Of a stretch of 64,000 nt of DNA, positions 46,801-56,600 are shown one piece after another (the stretch's first letter is position 1; each line of letters begins with the position of its first letter). Source of the DNA: Apostichopus japonicus (lineage: Eukaryota > Echinodermata > Holothuroidea > Aspidochirotida > Stichopodidae); NCBI RefSeq assembly GCF_037975245.1, contig NC_092569.1, positions 9,719,001 to 9,783,000 on the forward strand. Direction: 5' to 3'. The position numbers were made by a program, and so were the translations under genes. The notes under the pieces were generated by a model. The model did no database searches. It was not told where the DNA came from and saw only the letters and a list, made by a program, of their open reading frames with translations.

Positions 46801-49520
46801 AATTTTAGAGTCAAATGAAGAAACTCTTCTACTTACTTTTGTCAAGTGTAACATCCTCAATCAAATATGTGACATGGCCGTTATAAATAAGCTGGCGTAG
46901 ACTCTTAGAATATAAATATTTGAAGTAGTTTAAGACATTTTGACAGGGATATCTTCTTTTCAATTAAGAATTTTTAAATATTCATAAAGAAAATGAAGTC
47001 TGTAAAGCGTTGATGTTTAACAGTAGTTACGTAGTGTTTTATGAATGTCTTATTAAGGATGTACATGCTTGTATTTGCCACCAATATGATGTTATTTCTC
47101 TTGTTACTTCTGTACTAGACCCTCGGTAAAATTGGAAGAGTACTACAAATATACCACGACAACGATTTGAAAGTGGAGGTTGGCTCAACGTCCTGGACAT
47201 ACAACCCAGCAGCCGTGACGAAGGTTGCTTCAGACACGGCTGCCCTAGGCAACTCATCTGGTAAGAAATGGGTGTATCCTTCACAGATGTTTTTACCCGT
47301 TTTATAAATCGGTAGTCTCTTTGCCAGAAGACTGTTCATTTATTTTTTGGTGAGTGAGGGAAATTAAATGTGTGTGTGTATATCTATTACTGATTGAGAG
47401 TAGCCTTAGGGGTGTGAACAATGTGTCATTAATGTTTATCTACGATCTCAGAGGGCAGTGAGTACTAACAGTCTCGATTAGTGGAAGATCGGCTTTGACA
47501 CCAACGAGATGAAGGACAGGATTGAGAAATTTTTAGGGTTAGACTGGGCCGGTTTATAGATTTAGTCGGTGAGTAAATAATTAGTATCTAGAATAAAGTC
47601 AAAGATGCACCAGGGGATAATGGACTATGACTGTGACTTAAAGGGCTTTAGGAAAGTCAGTTCAGGGTGAATGGTAAAGAGATTATGCAATAATAGATAG
47701 ATATATAGATATGTGTATCGATATGTATATAGATATGTTTTTATATAGATATGTATATAGATATGTTTTTCTCCACACCTTTCTGTCTTTGTCTATTTCC
47801 AGTTTATTCCCTACCCCTTCCTTTAATCCTCTCTTTGTCCCTCCACTGTTTATCCCCTACCTCTCTTCTTCCCCTGTTGCTTTCTTCTCTCCATCCCTTG
47901 TCTACTAATTCCCTTACATGTATCTCATTGTGTTCACCGTGCTCATTAACCTGTCTGTATTCTGTGCGTGTTTTTGTCCCTTCTGTTACTGTAACTTGTC
48001 ATTTAGCCTCTGAAAAAGATCCTGCTTGGATCGAAACGTCAGGCCAAATTACTTTTACACATTCTATTACACAGGCTCTCTAGTGGATAAGCAGTTTGCT
48101 AACAGTTTTACTTTATTTAGATATATAGATATATAGAATATGGTATTTGTATAGCCTCCCCTTCTACATATGCTGAGATGACATAGTTATGCACTAGTGG
48201 GCTGGTTAGTAACAAGTCAATATACGAACAAGACAGAAACTTACATATTTAACCTTATGATTAAATCAATGCTATAAGAAAAGATCATGCCCTTTAGATA
48301 CCTGTTGAATCTATCATATGGATAGGGATAGGAATGGAGTCAATTCCCAAAGCTTCGGCCCACAAAAGGCAAAGGCTTTAATACCAAATTTGGTGCATTC
48401 CTGTATACAAAAGTAACATGGTAGCCTTGGTGAGAAACTTCTTAAGGTATTCAGGAGCAGCAATGTGAACACATTATTGGACAAACAGCAAGATTTTCAA
48501 ATTTAATAATCTTTCACAAGGAGTCAGTGCAACTCTTTCGGGTTCTTGTGGTAACCATTTAGCAACATTGTGATCACATTTATAGGCGACCAACAGGTTT
48601 GAAGGTAAATACTATCTTTCACAATGAGCCAGTGCAACACTTTCAAATCGTTAGAGACTGCATCCCTTCTTCCATGGCCGTAAATACCTGTGGCAGCAAT
48701 ATTCCATAGAGATTGTAGTTTTGTAATGATGCTAGCATTAGAACTGTAGTACAGAGAATTGCACATATCGATTCTGTTATTAACGAGTGAAATTATGAGA
48801 GTTTTTACAAGATCTCGAGGAAGAAAAGACGTAACCATTGAAAAATCACACATGATCCTGAAACAAGTGGAAATGGTGGTGTTAACCTGTTATTAAAGAG
48901 AGGTTATGGTCAATAAGAACACCAAGGTTTACAGATAATGTGCAATTAAACTCATTGAATTAAAGACACAATTTAATACCTGCATTCCAGAGATATATGC
49001 TATTAAAATTGATTCGTAATAAATATAAAACTTTGCAAAAATTTCATGCATGATTGATGTGCGAAACATATGGCCTTTCTTGCTTGTAAATGTTTAATAC
49101 AGTTATTACCAGTGCCTACTTTCATGTGATGTGATTTTGGTGATACCTAAAATCATTTCATGTTTTTGAATATGAAAGTGAAAAGCAATCATATCTTCAG
49201 CATAAGCATGAAGTTTGAAACTCTAAAACATCGTTGCCAACACAATCTGACTGTATGTTACTTTGTGGTGGTAAGACATATTGACATATTGATTGGACAA
49301 GCCCATAACGATCAGCTAATAAGTTTCGAGTAGAATTTCGCCGAAATATTTCTATAAACACTTCACAAATTTTCTATTTTTTACAGAGAGGCTGTCTGCA
49401 TTACTTAAGAAGCTCTTTGAGACTCACATTTCGGGAGATATCAACGAGGAGCTGGTAAAGGCCGCGGCTAACGGAGACTCGGCCAAATGTGAAGAAATTC
49501 TGCAGCACCCGGAGGCTGAT
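34607..49520 (+). CDS. mib1: Mind bomb 1 E3 ubiquitin ligase, first nine coding exons (3' part outside window)
   Basis: RING-type E3 ligase that ubiquitinates Delta/Jagged ligands for endocytosis in the signal-sending cell of the Notch pathway. Nine exons (34607-34856, 35902-36073, 37414-37648, 39344-39410, 41215-41348, 43040-43116, 46063-46246, 47119-47260, 49387-49520) join without a phase conflict to 465 codons. Domains: MIB/HERC2 1 (about 15-85), ZZ zinc finger (C92, C95, C107, C110, C116, C119, H125/H129), MIB/HERC2 2 (about 150-225), the two MIB repeats that contact ligand tails (about 245-430), then the linker before the ankyrin repeats. Ankyrin repeats and RING fingers are missing because the gene runs off the right edge. 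The sequence is far closer to MIB1 than MIB2. One intron uses a GC donor. Confidence 0.97.
34857..35901 (+). other. mib1 intron 1
   Basis: Featureless AT-rich intron with acceptor TTGGTACTGTAG. No repeat or exon noticed. Confidence 0.6.
35902..36073 (+). CDS. mib1: mib1 exon 2: ZZ zinc finger
   Basis: Encodes the whole ZZ finger (C-D-F-C, C-A-E-C, C-S-I-C, H-H-L-R-H). Donor AAG/GTACAG, phase 2. Confidence 0.95.
36074..37413 (+). other. mib1 intron 2
   Basis: Includes an unrecognised open frame 36171-36452 without splice support and a short direct and inverted repeat cluster around 36780-36826 (TGCATTGCACTAGGTGCATTA). No exon seen. Confidence 0.5.
37414..37648 (+). CDS. mib1: mib1 exon 3: second MIB/HERC2 domain
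   Basis: Begins R-R-K-S-K-K-I after the junction and covers [14 protein letters not shown] to Y-E-G-M. Acceptor CTTCTATGCAG, donor ATG/GTAAAA, phase 0. Confidence 0.95.
37649..39343 (+). other. mib1 intron 3
   Basis: AT-rich intron. A tRNA-head-like stretch (CTCAGTTGATAGAGCACTGCAC) occurs near 38881 but lacks a B box. No exon seen. Confidence 0.5.
39344..39410 (+). CDS. mib1: mib1 exon 4
   Basis: A 67-base exon encoding [18 protein letters not shown]; acceptor TTTTAACAG, donor GTAAGT, phase 1. Position and sequence match the end of the second MIB/HERC2 domain in MIB1. Confidence 0.92.
39411..41214 (+). other. mib1 intron 4
   Basis: 1.8 kb, nothing recognised. Confidence 0.5.
41215..41348 (+). 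CDS. mib1: mib1 exon 5: start of MIB repeat 1
   Basis: Encodes [22 protein letters not shown], identical in core to MIB1. Acceptor GTCTTACAG, donor GTAAGT, phase 0. Confidence 0.95.
41349..43039 (+). other. mib1 intron 5
   Basis: Contains a tRNA-Thr-like relic (42750-42835). Otherwise nothing recognised. Confidence 0.5.
42750..42835 (+). repeat. tRNA-Thr-like relic or SINE head
   Basis: Resembles tRNA-Thr(TGT): GTTGGTAGAGTG in the D-arm, anticodon region TTGGG-CTTGTAA-CCCAG, and a B box GGTTCAACTC. The D-arm side has an insertion and the T and acceptor stems do not pair well, so it is a pseudogene or the head of a SINE rather than a working tRNA. Confidence 0.5.
43040..43116 (+). CDS. mib1: mib1 exon 6 (GC donor)
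   Basis: Encodes [16 protein letters not shown] to Y-P-S-G-N-R. Acceptor TTTTTTCCCCCACAG. The phase requires the donor CAG/GCAAGA at 43117, a GC-AG intron. Confidence 0.93.
43117..46062 (+). other. mib1 intron 6 (GC-AG)
   Basis: 2.9 kb intron holding the hAT element 44587-45667. A near-copy of the exon 7 start (AGATGGACTTTTAA) lies at 45933, about 130 bases before the true exon. Nothing else recognised. Confidence 0.5.
44587..45667. mobile_element. hAT element with perfect 8-bp TSD
   Basis: The ends TAGTGTTAACACGGGTT and AACCCGTGCAAACACTA are inverted repeats with two or three mismatches. The exact 8-bp duplication GTAATATT flanks (44579-44586 and 45668-45675). Subterminal GGGTACCCGGGTACCCGG blocks are palindromic. 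Inside, a unit of about 160 bp starting near GTAGCCTAACACCACACTAAGT is repeated roughly three times. No transposase. Confidence 0.93.
46063..46246 (+). CDS. mib1: mib1 exon 7: MIB repeat 1 end, repeat 2 start
   Basis: [10 protein letters not shown] then an acidic spacer (E-G-G-E-E-D-A-S-G) and F-Q-V-G-D-Y-V-Q-I to [11 protein letters not shown]. Acceptor ACATGTGTAG, donor GTAAGG, phase 0. Confidence 0.95.
46247..47118 (+). other. mib1 intron 7
   Basis: 0.9 kb, nothing recognised. Confidence 0.5.
47119..47260 (+). CDS. mib1: mib1 exon 8: MIB repeat 2 end
   Basis: [12 protein letters not shown] to [12 protein letters not shown]. Acceptor CTGTACTAG, donor GTAAGA, phase 1. Confidence 0.95.
48010..48040 (+). 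ncRNA. Hammerhead-ribozyme-like motif, core mutated
   Basis: Reads CTGAAAA, a 5-bp stem GATCC/GGATC with loop TGCTT, then GAAA and CGTC. This is the order of the hammerhead core (CUGANGA, stem II, GAAA, stem III strand). The invariant G of CUGANGA is A here, and I could not place a convincing partner for stem III, so it is probably an inactive remnant of a Penelope-like or retrozyme-type repeat. Confidence 0.4.
48500..49130 (-). pseudogene. CR1/L2-type non-LTR retrotransposon remnant
   Basis: On the minus strand, broken frames encode the C-terminal part of a non-LTR reverse transcriptase: [10 protein letters not shown] near 48930, then [33 protein letters not shown] and [11 protein letters not shown] (48524-48853). 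The longest uninterrupted stretch is 109 codons. It lies in antisense in mib1 intron 8. Confidence 0.75.
49387..49520 (+). CDS. mib1: mib1 exon 9: linker before ankyrin repeats
   Basis: [13 protein letters not shown] then [12 protein letters not shown], the start of the ankyrin region in MIB1. Acceptor TTTTTTACAG, donor GTAAGT, phase 0. It is the last mib1 exon I can find in the window. Confidence 0.94.
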
Positions 49521-52500
49521 GTAAGTTTCAGATTTAAATCTCTAATTCTCGTGAACCCAGTTGGTTTCAGATTAAAACCTGTATTAAACCAAAGGTAGAT
49601 GCAGTACCACCACTCCACTGCCCCCACCCGTTTGGATAAAAAACTAAAAATCCTCCCAAGGTGTCTTTACCCCCTGCTATCTTACCGTGAAGAGAGTTAC
49701 ACGCATCACAGACACAACATCTAGGACGTACAGGATTGAAAAATGCCTCTTTTAGGAAAGATGAAAGAACATCAAGCACACATACTCACAAGTGTACAAA
49801 CTTTGCCAAGAAATATTATCATTAATACAGTTCTTTCTTAATTCCCAAAAGAACCAAACTACCTCCAGTCCTAGAAGTGTCAAACATAATATTCTCTTTC
49901 ATGTTACAATGCATTGGTTCAGAGCTAACAACATGTCTGTAACAAAGTTTTTTCAAAAAGAAAAACAAATTCAACGGCGATATTTTGGTGATTTGCAGTC
50001 CTTGTGACCACGCAGTTGAATGATATTTTCAGGGCAACGTTTTCTTGTAACTTGTTGACAGCCTCGAAGCTGCATTGCGTTAGAATGAAACGTACATTAT
50101 GTAATGGGGAAAAGAATTTGGAACAGACGGGAGTTTGAGGGCCATTTCACACGGAAACCATCCATGGTAAATTAGAATGAGAGTTTTCATAAGTTATGAA
50201 TAAGTTAATCAGCGGCTTGGTCGTCACAGCGACTGGGAAACTTCCTGATTGTAATTAAATGTAATTAATTTAGCATGATATAAAGAAGAGAAGTGGAATG
50301 ATTCAGTATACATATTGCAATATACAAAGATTAAAGACTTTTCACCTCGATATTGAAGAAAAACTCCAGGCCATTGTTTGCTTTTACATTGTCAGTTTAG
50401 TGAAACGCCAGAAAGCATGTCGCTCTCATCAGAGTAGTTTTTCCAGTTTGTTGTAATCTGTAAACCTGACCGAAGCCTCAGCTTGTCAAAACTGGTTTGC
50501 ATTTAGAATGGCTAAACCATGAAACCTTAGGTGTTTTGTTATTGTTGTTGTTGAATACATGTTCTTCTTTTATAACTTTGCCTTTGGTTATAGCCAAGAA
50601 GATGACCTTTAAATTTTCAATGGGAACCTAAAATGTGATGGTGTTGACTAAAACATGGCATGATCTTAGCCGTTCTTACTGTAGTTACATACTCTGTCAA
50701 GTGATATATATATAGCTGACATTGCTGCTAGATTCAATGCTATTGGACTAAACAGGTCATGTGACAGTTGATTATAGGAGTTTGTCAGTTCAATTATTTT
50801 TGTCAACCAAAGGTTGTAGAATCAAGGAAGTTGCATAGAAATGTAATATATCACGAATGCCCAAGTACTGACCTTCCCCCGAGACTTCCATTTGTGTACA
50901 AATACATCATTGGGACAGGAAGTATTCCACCATCGACTGGGAAGTAAGCTGAAGTACCGTATTTCATGGATTCTAATAGCCAGGTAAACATGTTTGCATG
51001 TCTCTTGTCAATATATGAACTAAAGGATTTATGGTTTATATAATATCTCTTGTCAATATGTGGACTAAATGATTTATAGTATATATACGGACCTGTGCGT
51101 GAGTCACACTGGTCTAATTGCCCATTAAACTCCAATTTTGGAACATGTCCAAAGCAAATCGATCAGAAAAAAACAATGCACAATAAGAATTTTGGCTCTC
51201 TGTAGACTTGGTGGATAGGTTTATCGATGAACAGCTAGTCGTCTGGGCCACTGGCCAAGTGAGGCCGGCATCCTAGCATATTTGTGAGTTGCTTTGAAAT
51301 GTTTGTGTGGGGTGCATGGTTTTAAGTGACAGGGCATCTCTGTTTAAATTCATTTCTGATGAAAGGTTAATATCAGTATCAATGTGCAGCGATATATTTA
51401 GAAAGTGGTGGAGAAGAAATTAAGGTTTGTCAATTGTGGTCGGTTGTCTTCAGTTTGTCATATAAGAGATACGGGTTGTAAGAACTGTGAGCTATTGGAC
51501 TAAAATAGATTTGACATGTTCTAGAAGAAATCCTGACACAATAATTCTTCCGATTATTGTGCATGAAATGTAAGATATGGCTATACAAATTAAAAACTGA
51601 GGTTTGGTACCAAGTATGGCGTTTTACAGCCGGCGAACTACGTGTGTTGAAATACTTTACTCGTGGGTTAGTGACAGCACGCAGCGCTTACAGTATGCAT
51701 TAGGATAGTTACGTTGGTAGACGATAATTAATATAGTGGTAAGTACGGTAGGAAGGTCAAGGTTAGTTAAAGAGTAAAGTTGATTTGTGTGGTAGTATCT
51801 GTCGTTAGCCATTCATCTGTCTGGAAGAAGATCGCATCACCTTATTACTTTTCAAACACTGGCCTGGTTTTGTACGGCAACTGCTTGTTTGACTGGAAGA
51901 TCACCTGCCACTCTTCGGTTTATTAACTAGGCCACTTGATGTGTCCTCAATCGACAGAAACACTTTCAACCCCTGTCAACCACAACGTGGCTCGCAAAAT
52001 GACATGTTATAATTGACATAGTTACATAGCAGTGCTAAATGAAGCTATCTGAGGCTTTTTAACCTGCTTCATTGCTTCCTATGACCTGTCGCATTTAATA
52101 TGAAATTTAGAAGAGAAACAATGATCTGCATCTTTTAATATCTTCTGTTTTGTGCCCATTATCGCATGATACCACATCAAAGCAGAGAGATATAACATGT
52201 TTCCGATCAAATACCACCGTTAATGAATTAATGGTTTTGATGCTAAAATGAGCTGATAAAGTAGCACCATGGATAGAAATTACCTTTTTTAAAGGTATTA
52301 TTAGTTTAAATAATATAATGAGATGAAAAGTAGGAAATTCAACTAAAAATGCCAACAAATGGAAATGATGAGATTGTGCATCGTTGTACTTGATATGTTT
52401 GACTGTTTATGTTAACCTGAGCAACATTTTTGTCTGAGGAAAGCTTTGTCCCTGTAGATTTACCCCATGGTAGCATTGGAGTGCACCATTTGAGGCATCC

Positions 52501-52794
52501 CATTGTTAATTTCTGAGCTGTACCCCATGGAGAGGTAGCATTAGAGCTTGAGCCTATGACGTCCATGTCTCGGAGAGCAGAAATTGCATAATACCTCTGT
52601 GTCATGAGCTCTACCAAATTACACATGAGGCCCTCTTCAAGGTGCTGATGGGTTGTGCAACCATCAAGCAGTCAAACATTTTTTTCTTTATATACACCAT
52701 AGTGAAAAAAAAAACATTCAATGATGCCATCCCTGCATTTTGACATGTTGCCTGCAGCTTTCCTTGTTTATAATGACTGTACAGTATGTATAGC

Positions 52795-53530
52795 TCTTTG
52801 TACTTATGACTGTTTGTATGACTTGATGTATGACTGTATGTATTAATGACTGTATGTATGACTCTATACATGTTTGAATGACTATGTATGAATGACTATG
52901 TATGACTCTATTTATGAAGGACTATGTATGCCTCTATGTATGACTCTATGTATTAATGACTGTTTGTATGACTGTACATGTATTAATGACTGTTTGTATG
53001 GCTATATGTATTAATGCATGTATGACTTTGTATTAATGACTATGTATGACTCTATGTATTACTGACTGTATGTATGACTATATATTAATGACTGTATGTA
53101 TGACTCTTTGTATTAATGAAGTCCAGTATGAATGACTCTATATATTATGACTCTATGTATGACTCTATGTATTAATGACTATATGTATGACTATATGTAT
53201 TCATGACTGTATGTATGGCTTTATGTATTAATGTATGTATGACTTTGTATTAATGATTGTATACATGAATGACTCTATGTATTAATGACTGCATGTATGA
53301 CTATGTTTTAATGACTATATGTATGACTCTTTGTATCACTGTATGTATGACTCTATGTTTGAATAACTGCATGACTCTATGTATGACTGTATGCATGACT
53401 CTATGTATTAATGACAGTATGTTTGACTCTATGTATGAGTGACTGTATGACTCTCTATATTAATGACTGTGTATTACTATGCATTAATGACTATATGTAT
53501 GACTCTATGTTTTAATGACTGTATGTATTT
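52795..53530. repeat. Degenerate TGTATGACT / TGTATTAATGACT tandem repeat
   Basis: About 735 bases of interleaved 8-base (GTATGACT) and 13-base (TGTATTAATGACT) units, degenerate but continuous. The revcomp frame gives spurious His/Thr-rich ORFs. Confidence 0.9.
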
Positions 53531-53627
53531 ACTTGCCCCATCTGTTGTTATTTAACTTGCCCATCTGTAACAGGAGAGTGAAGGATTGTGAAGGACTACT
53601 TATGTAGTAATTTTGAGATTTGGTGAT

Positions 53628-53655
53628 GGGTGGGGATGGGAGGGTGGGTGGGGGG
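53628..53655 (+). other. Strong G-quadruplex motif
   Basis: Six runs of three or more G separated by loops of one or two bases (GGG T GGGG AT GGG A GGG T GGG T GGGGGG). It lies on the sense strand of mib1 intron 9, so it could fold in DNA or pre-mRNA. Confidence 0.85.
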
Positions 53656-56600
53656 TTTGGTAGAAGGGAAAGGAAAGGTTTTGGAAGGCTCAAGCCTCAG
53701 TGTAGATTCATAGATGCGTGTGATGTGAACTATAATTGTATAGTTGTGCTTGTTTCTTTGCTAGAAGAGGTCAATCCTTTTTTGCAACATTTAATTTCTG
53801 ACTCTCAAGAACCTTCTATTATTATGATGATGTATATAGGTTTTTCATTCGTTATTCAAGATAAAAGTAGTAAAGAAGGTATAAGTTGTGTAGTCTGTAA
53901 ATGGCAATGTAGGTCACCTTGAGACTTCAGGAGGTATGAAATGATTACATCTTACTCATTGCAACAACTGTTAATGACAATCAATTTGAGTGATAACAAT
54001 GCTATTCAGGATTGCCAACATTTGGTACAGTAGGTCATTAACATATTGAAATGAGGGATTGTATGTCAAAGGTTAGGCCAGAGGGTTCTGTAAAGTGAAT
54101 TCCTTGATGATTGTTTAATAGCGGTTAGTTAGATCTATGGAGTGTTTACATGTATTGTCAGTTAGGAAGGTCTGCTATCTTAGCTGTCTGATTGCAGAGT
54201 CTAGAAAAATATGGGGCCAAGTAACATTCTATGACCTTTTCCGTCAAATGCTGAATGTCATAAATTTACTAATCATGAATGTTATATGGACCAGAGCTGG
54301 TTGAATGGTATTATATACATATTTGATTAATATTTGTGTTGCACAAGACAGACTCATCACCTGGTGGGAGTCATCAGTTGAAATTCAGGGCAAGGATACA
54401 GTTATTCTACTGCTAAAGGTTAGGCCCTTTAATGGCCCTTTCACATAAGTTAGGGATAATGGTTGTTGTCTTTTTTTCTTTTGGCTAAATATATATGTCT
54501 TTATTTCAATGTCCAGTGTCCAACAGTGTCCAATTGGTAGTAGAAAGTTGAAATCATATCTTGATACCAAGTTATAGTCAGGGTGATTAACCTTGGCTTG
54601 GATACCAGCGTTTCACAGGGGCCGCTTGGGTATAAAGATTGCCGTACTGTATGCTGTCGCGTGCAAGAAATAAGGGACATGGTATACCCATTTGTGTTAT
54701 AAAGAGTGTAATTTTTTTTATGTTGATTGATGTTATGACCGCATGACACTTTTCAGTCAGAGTCAGCAAATAAAGGGTATTTAGGTTTGTTGACCTTTGT
54801 ACTGTTCCTGGTGGCCAGAATCTTCCGGTAGCATTCCAACCGCACATACATTAGTAAATTACCTATGTACAGTAGACTGTGTGAACCCCAAAGGTATTAT
54901 ATATGATTTATACCGTTCACTTTTGGGTGTAGAAGTACTTTGCATTTCAAGCTGTTTGGTATGGGGAGGAAAACAACATGTCATGAATATTCATAAAAAC
55001 AAATTACAAGTAGACAGTACATCTCCCGCAGAAGAAGTTGAAACCTCAAACATTGCTCAGCCTAGAATGAAATTTATTTAGAGAATTAAGTCATTGGTGT
55101 CCAAGAAACTTAATTGTTTGGTTATTACTTGTCATGAAACATTGCATAGGCAGGTATGAATGTAGTGCACGAGGACATGTATGTAAATAGTGTGAAACAG
55201 AAGCTAATGTGTATATTTTTTTGTGCATGGCTGTGAAATGTTCAGTTTTGTAAACATGGGCAATAATAGCAATATCATAATTATTGGAACTGTTTCGGTA
55301 AAGATGACCAGAACTTTAACTTAGTTTCAATGTGTAAACAAGAAAAAGAAAAGGGAAGGCTCGAGGGGGATTGAGGGATGGGAAGGGGCTTGTAGTTCTA
55401 CCATGTGAAAATGAATTCATATGAGTAGAGGTCAAAAATTATACAATAACTGAATTTTGGAGAATGAGTACAAACATTGTAGTAATTACATTGGTAGCAA
55501 CAGAGTACCAGTAAATTGAGTTAGTACATCTACCGTTGCGAGCTGTGCCATTTTTTCCTGAAGGTCTTTGCAAGAGCTATTTAAAATATTTCTCAATCCT
55601 CTAATCAGAATAGGAGATTATCTCCGTTGTGAAACCCTGAGTCCAGATTGATCAGTTTCAAAATGTGAGAATTAAAATGTTTCTGTGTCTATGACCAATT
55701 ACTGATTTATTGAATTGTGGTCATGTTTCTTCTGTTGTCATGGCCAACAAGTATTGTTTTATGGTTCAACGTTAAAGAGAAACTTGCAGGGACATTTCAG
55801 TAGTGCTAGAGCCCTGAGGCTTTAACTTTGGGCATGTCTGAGCCGATAATGCGTTCATTCGTTATTCGTCAAATCTAATTTCTAAGAAGACGCTGAAACA
55901 CTCCACCTTCCTTACACAAACTTTAATGGCTTCATATCAGTAAATGTTAACTGCACATTGTGGCGTTTTGGTACCCGTTGACTCAACCTGGGCCCCTTTT
56001 CTGGGACAATTTTAGAGCGAGTGGCATTTAAATTGTATTTACTTAGTGCACCTGGTTTCCTCATTCTCAATGTCAAGGGACCGGCAAAGATATATCTGTA
56101 TGTCAGCCAAGCTGTTGTTCACTGAAAACATTTATCTGGTTTCTGTTGATTGGAGCAAGGCCTATGTTATCCCTGGGAGAAACCCAGGCCGAGGAAAGCG
56201 ATTTGCAATGCCGAATATCTTTGCTACGAGGAAGCGCTCGACACCGATCTGATACCACGAGAACATTGGCAGAACCGTGCAGCGGAGTCTCTTGTTTGAT
56301 ATCCTCCTCATATCTTAACTACGTATTATTAAAAGTCTACCACACGTTCAAATGTGCTGGTCTTCTGTCCGATAATTATAACAAAGGAACTGGTGTACTG
56401 ACAGTGTAAGACTATTGTACCCACTCCATGCAACATTATGGTCTCATTCTGTATGGCTTGCTTGTCTTTGTCTTCTTTCAGACCCAACATCCCACTTATA
56501 TCCCGCGTAGAGCCCGCATACAGTATATATATATATCCCACCTATATCCCATGTTATATTCATTTCCTTATGCAGTAAGATGGAAAATCTGCTGTTTAAT

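Larger units (their letters stand above)
47261..49386 (+). other. mib1 intron 8
   Basis: Holds a GATA-rich microsatellite (47690-47770), a polypyrimidine stretch (47768-47900), a hammerhead-like motif (48010-48040), and a minus-strand non-LTR retroelement remnant (48500-49130). Confidence 0.6.

Noticed and set aside
56046-56409. Two overlapping ORFs in mib1 intron 9
   Set aside because: They have no family similarity I recognise and no splice sites flank them.
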